Below, piece by piece: positions 1-8,200 of a stretch of DNA of 15,058 nt. The stretch is from Scybalousia_A sp964626385. GTDB taxonomy: Bacteria; Bacteroidota; Bacteroidia; Bacteroidales; P3. Every line of letters begins with the position of its first letter. Within the stretch, counting starts at the first letter, position 1. The stretch lies in the NCBI GenBank assembly GCA_964626385.1, contig CAZVEO010000061.1:1-15058 (forward strand). Direction: 5' to 3'. The position numbers and the translations under genes are program-made. A model generated the notes under the pieces. That model saw only the letters and a list, made by a program, of their open reading frames with translations, had not been told where the DNA came from and made no database searches.

Positions 1-14
1 TAGCGTCTTTAAAA

Positions 15-72
15 CAGCCTGTGGCTGCAGGCATTGCCAGTTTTATAAGGGCAGATCCGTTACTTTTTTTTT
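15..72 (+). repeat. Dispersed hairpin repeat, left-edge copy, with T-run
   Basis: This is the same family as the cluster at 14681-14931. Positions 15-27 form a hairpin-only half unit (arms CAGCC and GGCTG, loop TGT). Positions 28-53 form a full 26-nt unit (arms CAGGC and GCCAG with one mismatch, loop ATT, tail TTTTATAAGGGCA). Positions 54-63 are the end box GATCCGTTAC, followed by nine T at 64-72. The hairpin plus T-run ahead of panB could terminate a transcript entering from the left; that role is inferred. No gene is visible in the first 145 bases. Confidence 0.8.
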
Positions 73-102
73 AACATTGTTTACACTTTTATTAAAAATT
101 TA

Positions 103-110
103 TACTTTTG
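103..110 (+). promoter_or_regulatory. Candidate -7 element of panB promoter
   Basis: TACTTTTG matches the Bacteroidota primary sigma factor -7 consensus TAnnTTTG. A TTG at 78-80, 22 nt upstream, could serve as the -33 element. Transcription would start shortly after 115, which fits translation from the ATG at 146 and argues against the longer reading from TTG at 77. Confidence 0.5.
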
Positions 111-145
111 CATTTTGTACTTTTCTAAATATTAGGAACAATTTT

Positions 146-967
146 ATGTCTGTAGCAAAACAAAATACATTAAAAAAAGTTACCGTTCATACTTTGGGTA
201 ACATGACCTTGAAAGGTGAGAAAATATCAATGATAACTGCCTATGATTATTCTATGGCAAAACTTGTGGATGCTGCCAATATAGACGTTATATTGGTGGG
301 AGATAGTGCAGCAAATGTTATGGCTGGATATGAGACTACTTTGCCCATTACGTTGGACGAAATGATATATCATGCTGCTTCTGTGGTAAGAGGAGTGTCT
401 CGTGCTATGGTAGTGGTGGATATGCCTTTTGGTTCTTATCAAGGAAATAGTAAAATGGCTCTTTCCTCGGCTATAAGGATAATGAAAGAAACGGCTGCAA
501 GTGCTATCAAACTTGAAGGAGGGCAGGAAATATTGGAAAGTGTAAACAGAATACTTTCTGCAGGTATTCCTGTTATGGGGCATTTGGGACTTACTCCTCA
601 AAGTATCAATAAGTTCGGCACATATACTGTTAGGGCAACCAAGAAAACAGAGGCTGAAAAAATTATTGCAGATGCCAAAGCCTTAGAACAAGCGGGTTGC
701 TTTGCTATAGTATTGGAAAAAATTCCTGCTTTATTGGCAAAACAAATAAGCGAAGAGTTAACTATACCGACAATAGGCATTGGAGCAGGAAAATATACGG
801 ATGGACAGGTACTTGTTCTGCACGATATGTTAGGTATAACACAAGATTTTTCACCGCGTTTTTTGAGAAGATATATGTCTTTGGGAGATGAAATACGCTC
901 AGCCGTAAAACAGTATTCCTCTGATGTAAAGACGGGTAACTTTCCTAACGAAAACGAGCAGTATTAA
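146..967 (+). CDS. panB: 3-methyl-2-oxobutanoate hydroxymethyltransferase (PanB)
   Basis: PanB transfers a hydroxymethyl group from 5,10-methylenetetrahydrofolate to 2-oxoisovalerate to make ketopantoate, the first committed step of pantothenate and CoA synthesis in the cytoplasm. The 273-residue product has the usual family length and a single TIM-barrel domain. Recognisable motifs are VGDSAANV (51-58), with the metal-binding Asp at 53, the second metal Asp at 92 (VDMPFGSY), IKLEGG (121-126) with Lys122 and Glu124, GHLGLTPQ (145-152), the catalytic-type Glu191 in VLEKIP, and GIGAG (211-215). The ATG at 146 is chosen because it gives the normal family N-terminus and lies downstream of the promoter element. 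An in-frame TTG at 77 would add 23 unrelated hydrophobic residues. The gene stands alone; yidC follows after about 100 bases with its own candidate promoter. Confidence 0.96.
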   Translation: MSVAKQNTLKKVTVHTLGNMTLKGEKISMITAYDYSMAKLVDAANIDVILVGDSAANVMAGYETTLPITLDEMIYHAASVVRGVSRAMVVVDMPFGSYQGNSKMALSSAIRIMKETAASAIKLEGGQEILESVNRILSAGIPVMGHLGLTPQSINKFGTYTVRATKKTEAEKIIADAKALEQAGCFAIVLEKIPALLAKQISEELTIPTIGIGAGKYTDGQVLVLHDMLGITQDFSPRFLRRYMSLGDEIRSAVKQYSSDVKTGNFPNENEQY

Positions 968-1029
968 GAAAATATTTTTTTTTCAAAATTTACTAACGCA
1001 AAATAAGACTTCATTAAAGTAAAAAGCAT

Positions 1030-1037
1030 TATCTTTG
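1030..1037 (+). promoter_or_regulatory. Candidate -7 element of yidC promoter
   Basis: TATCTTTG matches TAnnTTTG and lies 34 nt before the yidC ATG. No convincing TTTG -33 element is seen at the expected distance, so the call rests on the -7 box and its position. Confidence 0.45.
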
Positions 1038-1071
1038 CAACTTTAAAAATAAAAACAAAAAGTCATACTAA

Positions 1072-3063
1072 ATGGATAAGAAATCAATAATAGGTTTAGT
1101 ATTGATATGTTTGGTGTTCGTGGTTTTTAGTTGGCTCAATCGTCCGAGCGAGGAGCAAAAACAAGCACAAAAACGTTATCAAGACTCTATTGCAAAAGTT
1201 CAAAAACAAGTCTTAGAAAAAAATACGAAATTAATTGCTAATACGGAGCAAACAGAAATAGACTCTTTGCGTTCAATAGCAAATGAGAATGATTCGGCAA
1301 AAATAGAACTTAACAAACTAATATCAGAGAAATACTCTGTTTTTTCTTATTGTGTCAATGAGGAAAATAAAAGCATTGTATTGGAAAACGATGTTTTCAA
1401 AGCCGATATCAATACTAAGGGAGGTATGATTTCTCAAATAACTTTGAAAGATTATGTTACATACGACAAAAAACATCAAGTACAATTCTTTACCAATGAG
1501 GGCAATAAATATGGACTACACCTTACCTTAGGTTCTACGGTAGTAAATACAGAGGATTTGAATTTCAAAGTTTTTGTAAATAACAAGTTATATAACTCAA
1601 AAACTCCTTTAAAAGTCAGTGGTAAAGACTCATTAATAGTTTCTTTAAGGCTTATACCCAACAAACCTGATACTCTAAACATATCAGAAAAGGATTTTAT
1701 AAATAATAATAAACAATATTTGGAATATCGTTATACTTTGCGAGGAGATGATTATCGTATAGGTTATAAGATAATTCTCAACAATATGCAAGAGATTGTA
1801 AGTGATGAAGGTAGTTTAGAATTTGAGTGGAATTCTCCTTTGTGTCTAAAAGAGAAAGACAAAAAGATAGAAACTCAAAACTCTTCAATATATTATATGT
1901 TGGACGATGAGGTTGAGTATTTGAAAGAACAAGGCAGAGATGACTCTGTAACAGAAAGTAGCAGTATTCCTATCAAGTGGATTTCTTACAAGCAACAATT
2001 TTTTTCTACTGTGCTTATGGCAAAAAATTCAGCCACCAATTTCAATTCGGCTACTATGGTAACCAATACGGATACCTCCTCTACCAATGTGAGAAATATG
2101 CATTCTTTGATAGATTTCAAATACTCCAATGACAAAGCCTATACAGAATATGATATGGACTTTTTCTTTGGTCCAAACAAGTACAAAATATTTAAAAATT
2201 ATGATGTAGATTTAGAAAAAACCATACCATTAGGTTGGGGATTTTTCCTTTTACAATGGGTAAATAGATTTGTTATCATACCTGTATTTGACTTCTTGCA
2301 AGGTTTTGATTTACACATGGGCTTGATTATTCTTATACTGACTTTGTTGGTAAAAATAGTTTTGTTCCCTTTGGCTTACAAATCTTTTTCCTCTACTGCG
2401 AAGATGAAAGTTTTGCAACCCGAAATACAGAAAATTAATGAGAAATACCCAAAACAAGACCAAGCTATGCAGAAACAACAAGCCACAATGCAACTTTACA
2501 AACGTGCGGGTATCAACCCTATGTCTGGTTGTTTGCCTATGTTGTTGCAGTTCCCCATACTTGTGGCTATGTTTAGGTTTTTTCCTTCTTCTGTGGAATT
2601 GAGGCAACAGTCTTTCTTATGGGCTGATGACCTTTCTACGTACGATAGTATTTTGGACTTGCCTTTCAATATACCTTTTTATGGTAGCCATATTTCTTTG
2701 TTCTGTCTTTTGATGACAATTGCCCAACTTATTTATACAAAAATGACTATGAGTCAACAGAGTCAAAATAATGCTATGCCGGGTATGAAATTTATGATGT
2801 ATGGTATGCCTATTTTTATGCTATTCATATTGAATAATTTCTCTGCAGCGTTGAACTACTATTATTTGATTTCTCTTTTGATTTCAGTTTTGCAAATGTA
2901 TATAATAAGAAAGACAATAGATGAAAAGAAAGTTTTGGAACGTTTGCAACAAAATGCTAAAAAGCCTATGAAAAAATCCAAATGGCAACAACGCATGGAA
3001 AATCTTGAAAAACAAAATCGAAAACTTATGGAAGAGCGAGCAAAAAATCAAAGAAGAAGATAA
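1072..3063 (+). CDS. yidC: Membrane protein insertase YidC
   Basis: YidC inserts and folds inner-membrane proteins, alone or with SecYEG. The 663-residue product has the Gram-negative YidC layout. There is one N-terminal membrane helix (about 5-22) and a charged linker, then a large periplasmic beta domain (about 100-380). The conserved insertase core runs from about 388 to 613, with hydrophobic segments near 388-406, 415-434, 484-504, 538-555 and 575-612. Family motifs are AKMKVLQPEIQ (443-453), INPMSGCLPMLLQFPI (481-496) and SVELRQQSFLWADDLS (507-522). The hydrophilic-groove Arg of E. coli YidC aligns with Lys428, which I believe is usual for this phylum. The tail (about 614-663) is strongly basic, as in YidC forms that contact the ribosome. 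The gene is monocistronic by spacing and is followed by a hairpin terminator. Confidence 0.97.
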   Translation: MDKKSIIGLVLICLVFVVFSWLNRPSEEQKQAQKRYQDSIAKVQKQVLEKNTKLIANTEQTEIDSLRSIANENDSAKIELNKLISEKYSVFSYCVNEENKSIVLENDVFKADINTKGGMISQITLKDYVTYDKKHQVQFFTNEGNKYGLHLTLGSTVVNTEDLNFKVFVNNKLYNSKTPLKVSGKDSLIVSLRLIPNKPDTLNISEKDFINNNKQYLEYRYTLRGDDYRIGYKIILNNMQEIVSDEGSLEFEWNSPLCLKEKDKKIETQNSSIYYMLDDEVEYLKEQGRDDSVTESSSIPIKWISYKQQFFSTVLMAKNSATNFNSATMVTNTDTSSTNVRNMHSLIDFKYSNDKAYTEYDMDFFFGPNKYKIFKNYDVDLEKTIPLGWGFFLLQWVNRFVIIPVFDFLQGFDLHMGLIILILTLLVKIVLFPLAYKSFSSTAKMKVLQPEIQKINEKYPKQDQAMQKQQATMQLYKRAGINPMSGCLPMLLQFPILVAMFRFFPSSVELRQQSFLWADDLSTYDSILDLPFNIPFYGSHISLFCLLMTIAQLIYTKMTMSQQSQNNAMPGMKFMMYGMPIFMLFILNNFSAALNYYYLISLLISVLQMYIIRKTIDEKKVLERLQQNAKKPMKKSKWQQRMENLEKQNRKLMEERAKNQRRR

Positions 3064-3087
3064 ATTTTTATGACTCCTATATAAAAA

Positions 3088-3120
3088 GATGGCTGTCAAA
3101 TATTAATTTTGTCAGCCATT
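3088..3120. terminator. Bidirectional hairpin terminator between yidC and the convergent gene
   Basis: ATGGCTG (3089-3095) pairs with CAGCCAT (3113-3119). After a T-T mismatch there are four more pairs (CAAA with TTTG) and a short AT loop. The plus strand continues T-rich after the stem (TTCTTATTTTATT). On the minus strand the stem is followed by CTTTTT. It lies just past the yidC stop and just past the stop of the minus-strand gene, so it can serve both. Confidence 0.8.
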
Positions 3121-3141
3121 CTTATTTTATTGTGTAAATTA

Positions 3142-4536
3142 TTATTTTGTTTGCTTTTTCATATTAGCGTCTAATACTTTTTCTATGTGTCCATATATAG
3201 GAGTTTTATTAAGTATTTTTTTGTCTTTGTCCAAAATATACAATTCTGGTGTGTGGTCTAAGATAAAACCGTACTCTCTTAACTCGGTTACACTTTTAAA
3301 AGTTACTATCCAAGGATATTGTTCTAATCTTTGCCTTGCCTTACCTATTTCAACATCGTCCTCTACATCTATTGAGAATATTTCCAAATCGTAGTAGTCC
3401 TTGTTCATACTATATAAATCTTGCAGAATATTTAGATTTTGTTTACAACTTTCACAAGTGGAAGCAAAAAAGTAAAGTATTGTAAAACGATGTGAAGATT
3501 CATAAAGGCTGTGAGGTTTTCCCTCTACATCTGTTGCTACTATGTTAGGCATAGTTTTTCCGGGTAAAAATTTTGAAATTTTTTCTAAGTATTCCTTAAA
3601 CAAATCAAGTTCTGAGTTGGTAAATAAGGCTCTTATATAATCCGAGTACTTGTCCATTATATGTTTAAATACCAATTCATTAAAAGAAAAAGGCATAGTA
3701 GGTAAGGTGTTCATATACCATGTTAGTACATAATCGGCATATTCCACTCCTTTGCGTTGTAAGGCTTGAGCAATAAAGTCATCCAAAGCCACGCAAACAG
3801 AGTCCGCATCTTGAGTTGTTACTTCGCTTATATAGTTATTAAATTTGTTGATAAAATAAGGGCTGTACAGTATTCTATTATCCTCAAAATGAAAACTGTC
3901 CCAATAATGTTTGCGATAATAATAGGCATACTCTTTTTCCATACCCGCTTTTACCTTGCCGTTTTCTACAAAATAAGAAGGTATGTGTTGGGTTAAACTA
4001 TTTTGTACTATAGTTACAAAGTTGTTTGGGTATGTGGCATAAAATTGTTTTTGAAACACAGCAAAACTATCCATTATAGGCTCTACAATAGCGTAAAGAG
4101 AATCTTTTTTTTGAGGTTCAGCTTGCAGATTGATACGATAAAAATACATAGCCGTTTGATATGTGCTATTCATACCCTGATAAAGCAAATAGGCTTGATT
4201 CTCCTCGCATCCTTTTACGTTAGATACCCCATTGTTGTATATTTCTATGGAAAATTTTGGACTGTCACTCAATAGGAAAGAAAACATATCTTTTTGATTT
4301 TCATCTTTTACCATATACATACCCTTAGGCAAAGGTTGTGTTTCCCAATGAAAAGAGCCGTCTTTTTCCACTTTTATACTATCTACAATATGCCGAGAGA
4401 CACCAACATAGTTACCTATATAAATAACAGAATCGTCTATTTCATGAATGTAAAAATCTATTACATACTTTTGCTGTGCGTTTGCTACAAATACAAAACA
4501 AAATGCAAATAAAAACAAATAAAATCTCCTTAACAT
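3142..4536 (-). CDS. Exported thioredoxin-fold (TlpA/redoxin-like) protein with DUF4369-type N-domain
   Basis: The 464-residue product starts with a signal peptide (LRR followed by a hydrophobic stretch to about residue 18, likely cut after ANA at 20). There is no lipobox Cys after the cut, so it is probably soluble in the periplasm. Residues about 25-110 resemble the DUF4369 beta domain found ahead of thioredoxin folds in Bacteroidota. About 120-315 is helical and resembles the DUF5106-type middle region; this assignment comes from memory of the family and is less sure. About 324-456 is a thioredoxin fold with the redox motif CESC (361-364, in FFASTCESCKQN) and a cis-Pro candidate at TP (429-430). 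It is likely a thiol-disulfide oxidoreductase; the substrate is unknown. It carries no T9SS C-terminal sorting domain. It converges on yidC and diverges from ruvA. No exact TAnnTTTG is seen upstream on its strand. Confidence 0.85.
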   Translation of the reverse strand: MLRRFYLFLFAFCFVFVANAQQKYVIDFYIHEIDDSVIYIGNYVGVSRHIVDSIKVEKDGSFHWETQPLPKGMYMVKDENQKDMFSFLLSDSPKFSIEIYNNGVSNVKGCEENQAYLLYQGMNSTYQTAMYFYRINLQAEPQKKDSLYAIVEPIMDSFAVFQKQFYATYPNNFVTIVQNSLTQHIPSYFVENGKVKAGMEKEYAYYYRKHYWDSFHFEDNRILYSPYFINKFNNYISEVTTQDADSVCVALDDFIAQALQRKGVEYADYVLTWYMNTLPTMPFSFNELVFKHIMDKYSDYIRALFTNSELDLFKEYLEKISKFLPGKTMPNIVATDVEGKPHSLYESSHRFTILYFFASTCESCKQNLNILQDLYSMNKDYYDLEIFSIDVEDDVEIGKARQRLEQYPWIVTFKSVTELREYGFILDHTPELYILDKDKKILNKTPIYGHIEKVLDANMKKQTK

Positions 4537-4593
4537 AATTTTTACAAATTTTTTATAACTAACGTTTTTTACCTTCTTTTATTTTGCTCACTC

Positions 4594-4628
4594 TTTGCAA
4601 TGTAAAACAACATATTTTTGTAATTTTG
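4594..4628 (+). promoter_or_regulatory. Candidate ruvA-sprA promoter
   Basis: TTTG at 4594-4597 and TAATTTTG at 4621-4628 match the Bacteroidota -33 (TTTG) and -7 (TAnnTTTG) elements with a 23-nt spacer. An overlapping alternative -7, TATTTTTG, sits at 4613-4620. The ruvA ATG at 4657 lies 28 nt after the element. As sprA begins 9 nt after ruvA, this is the likely promoter for both. Confidence 0.55.
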
Positions 4629-4656
4629 CAACACTTATAAAAAATACTTGTGTTTT

Positions 4657-5247
4657 ATGTTTGAATATTTAAGTGGAAAATTTACTTTAATTACTCCCTC
4701 TTTTATGGTTGTGGATTGCAATGGAGTCGGTTATAAAGCAGAGATAAGCCTTTCCTCTTATTCAAAGTTGAAGGATATGACGGAGGGCAAAATTTTTATT
4801 CATTATGTAGTAAGAGAAGATGCTCAAATACTATATGGTTTTATAGACGAAAAGGAAAGGGAATTGTTTAGACTCCTTATTGGTGTAAATGGAATAGGAC
4901 CAAATACGGCAAGAATGATGCTTTCTTCTCTTGGTACAGATGAAATAGTAAACGCTATAGCCTCAGAAAATTTAAAAACAATAAACTCTATCAAAGGTAT
5001 TGGTAACAAAACTGCCCAAAGACTTATTGTTGAATTAAAAGACAAATTAAAAAAATGGGATTATTCTTCTGAAAACATAAATATTGATATTCAAAAAAAC
5101 AATAAAAACAGAGAAGAAGCGTTATTAGCATTGCAAACTCTAGGATTCAATAAAATCATAGTGGAAAAAACTTTAGACAAAATATTAAAAGAGGATAAAC
5201 TGATAGGTGTAGAGGAATTGATTAAGCAAGCGTTGAAACGACTATAA
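4657..5247 (+). CDS. ruvA: Holliday junction branch migration complex subunit RuvA
   Basis: RuvA binds four-way DNA junctions and loads the RuvB motor for branch migration during recombination and repair. The 196-residue product has normal family length. Domain I (about 1-63) is an OB fold containing VVDCNGVGYKAEI and the acidic-pin pair Glu54-Asp55 in VREDAQILYGF. Domain II has two helix-hairpin-helix motifs, GVNGIGPNTA (76-85) and IKGIGNKTA (112-120). A Lys/Asn-rich linker leads to the small C-terminal domain III (about 151-196), which in this family contacts RuvB. The ATG at 4657 gives MFEYLSGKF, matching the family start; a TTG nine bases upstream is in frame but unneeded. No ruvB or ruvC is in the window. 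sprA follows after a 9-nt gap, so the two are probably co-transcribed. Confidence 0.96.
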   Translation: MFEYLSGKFTLITPSFMVVDCNGVGYKAEISLSSYSKLKDMTEGKIFIHYVVREDAQILYGFIDEKERELFRLLIGVNGIGPNTARMMLSSLGTDEIVNAIASENLKTINSIKGIGNKTAQRLIVELKDKLKKWDYSSENINIDIQKNNKNREEALLALQTLGFNKIIVEKTLDKILKEDKLIGVEELIKQALKRL

Positions 5248-5256
5248 TCTCTTTGG

Positions 5257-8200
5257 ATGACTATAAAAAAGTATTTTATATTATTGCTTTTTATTTTTGT
5301 CTGCTTGGAAGTATTTGCGAGCGGAAAGTTTTTGTATCCCCCCGATACTCTTCACTATCCTATTAAGGAGAACGAGGAAAGTCCCTTATATTTGCAAGAA
5401 CCTCAAAATATAACAACCACTGTACAATACGACCCTATAAACAACGAATACATAGAGGTAAAAAGAGTTGGTGAGGTTATTATAGAGGCAAGAAAATTGT
5501 CTTTTGATGAGTATCAGAAGTATGATTTGGATAGAATGATAGACTCTTATTGGAAAAACAAAGCCGGTAGTGCTGTTTTGTTGCAGAATGAGGAAAGTCT
5601 GTCTTCTTTAATTCCAAAACTCAGAATCAATAGCGAGTGGATGGACAAAATTTTTGGAGGGCAAGATATAGATATAAGGCTTTCTGGAGGTATAGATTTA
5701 AAATTTGCTTTGGTTAACAACAAAAATGAAAACCTTTCTTTGAACGAAAATGCGAGAAGCGTTACGCGATTTGATTTTGACGAGGATTTACAATTCAATG
5801 CTTTGGCGCAGATAGGCAATGCGGTATCGTTTAATTTTAATTACAATAGCGGTGCAACATTTGATTTTGAAAAAGAACTTTTAAAATTTAAGTATGAGGG
5901 TAAGGAAGATGATATACTTCAACTTTTGGAAGCAGGAAACGTGTCTTTTGCTTTGCCTACAACTCTTATAACTGGTGTGCAAAATCTTTTTGGTGTAAAG
6001 ACAAGATTGAAATTTGGAAATTTATTGCTTGACCTTTTGGCTTCTCAGCAAAAGAGCGAAAGCCAGTCTATAACCGTTCAAAACGGGGCGCAAACGCAAG
6101 AATTTAATTTCAAAGCCGATGAATATGACGAAAATAAGCACTTTTTCCTTTCACAATACTTTTACAACAACTATAATAAGGCGATGTCCACGTTTCCTAT
6201 AATAAATAGCAATATTGTAATTACAAGAGTAGAAGTGTGGAAAACCAACATAGGAAGTGCAGTTAATAATAACAGAAATATTGTGGCGTTTGCAGATTTG
6301 GGAGAAAAAAATCCATATTGTACAACACCAAACTTTACCAACCCATACGGCTCAGAATATCCAGATAATGAGCTTTCTAATGATTTGTTTCTTATAGCCA
6401 ATCCTTCTTCCTTGAGAAATATCAACACCGTGGGCAATGTATTACAAGGAATGGGATTTGTTTCAGGGCAAAATTATGAAAAAGTAGAAAGTGCAAGAAA
6501 ACTTTCTGAAAGCGAATATACTCTAAACTCTCAACTTGGTTTTATTTCTTTGAATCAATCATTATCAAATGACCAAGTTTTGGCAGTTGCGTTTCAATAT
6601 CAAATAGTTGGAGATACTACTGTTTATCAAGTTGGAGAATTTTCTGACGAAGGAGTTACCGACCCTAATACTTTGGTTGTTAAACTATTGAAGTCCTCTT
6701 CCTTAAATGTAAGAAACCCTATTTGGAAATTAATGATGAAAAACGTCTATTGGATAGGTTCTTCTCAACTTTCCTCCGAGGATTTTCGTCTCAATATTAT
6801 GTATCTTGGTGATGAGGAAGGTATAGAAACAGGATATTTTACTGAAGGTCCTTTGGCTTCTGTGCCTTTGCTTCAAGTCTTTGGTTTGGACAGAATGGAC
6901 ACAAGGCAAAATATGTATCCGGACGGAGTGTTTGACTATGTAGAAATTTCCTCCTCTTCTATGGGTTTGGTAAATTCTTCACGAGGTTTGATTTATTTTC
7001 CTTTGGTTGAGCCTTTTGGTAAGGACCTTAGGGAAATACTAAATGATGAGGAATTTGCTAATAAATATTGTTTTGATTCTTTATACACCCTTACCCGCTC
7101 TCAAGCGCAGCAATACACAGAAAAAAACAAATATTATTTAGAAGGAAGATATCGTTCCTCTTCTTCTGGAGGAGAAATTAGTTTGGGAGCAGTCAATGTG
7201 CCACAAGGCAGTGTAACCGTTATGGCTGGAGGAATACAATTGCAAGAAGGAGTCGATTACACCGTAGATTATGCAATGGGAAGGGTAAAGATTATTAATG
7301 GGGCATATCTTTCCTCTGGCACTCCTATAACTGTTTCTACAGAGAGTAATTCAACCTTTTCCATGACAACAAAATGGATGTTTGGAGTGAGAGGTACTTA
7401 TACCGTTTCACCTGATTTGTCTTTAGGTGCAACGTTTATGCACCTACACGAATCACCAATAACACAAAAAGTAAACTACGGTGAAGAACCTATAAGCAAT
7501 AGTCTTTTAGGTTTTGATATTCATTTTACAAAGCAAGTACCTTTTATTACAAAGATTATGGATTGGTTGCCGTTTTATAGCACAAACACACCTTCCAACT
7601 TGACTTTTGAGGGAGAAATAGCACAATTCATACCGGGCAATTCGGCAGCCATAGGTTCTTCAGGTACTGCGTACATAGATGATTTTGAAACAAGTAAAAG
7701 AAGTTATGATTTAAGGGCTGTGAATGCATGGTTTTTGGCCTCAACACCTCAAGACTATGATTCTCCCAACCCACTTTTCCCAGAAACGTTCAAAAACTCA
7801 GGTCTTGCCTACGGCTTTAATAGAGCAAAAATTGCATGGTATTCCATAGATGATAACTTTTATAACGGAGCAGCTCCGAGTAATATAAATAATGACGATA
7901 GGAGTAAGCCCTACGCAAGAGAAATATTAGAATCTGAAGTTTATCCAAACAAGGAATTAGTACAGGGACAAAGAAATAATATACACGAATTTAATATTGC
8001 TTTTTACCCACAAGAAAGAGGACCTTATAACTATGATACGCTTTCTGCTTGGTCAAGAGGATTGGACGTAGATGCTAACTTAAACAACCCAGAGACACGT
8101 TGGGGCGGTATTATGAGAAAACTTGATGCAACAGATTTTGAATCTGCCAATATAGAGTCCATAGATTTTTGGTTGATGGACCCTTTTATAGAGGACCCTG

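Noticed and set aside
77..145. Extending PanB upstream to a TTG start at 77, adding a hydrophobic 23-residue lead
   Set aside because: The lead overlaps the candidate promoter, is unlike any PanB N-terminus, and the ATG at 146 gives the normal family length.
2353..2358. Lys in place of the E. coli YidC groove arginine as a novel variant
   Set aside because: Lys at this position is, as far as I recall, normal in Bacteroidota YidC, so it is lineage-typical.
4648..4656. TTG start for RuvA three codons upstream
   Set aside because: The ATG at 4657 matches the family N-terminus.
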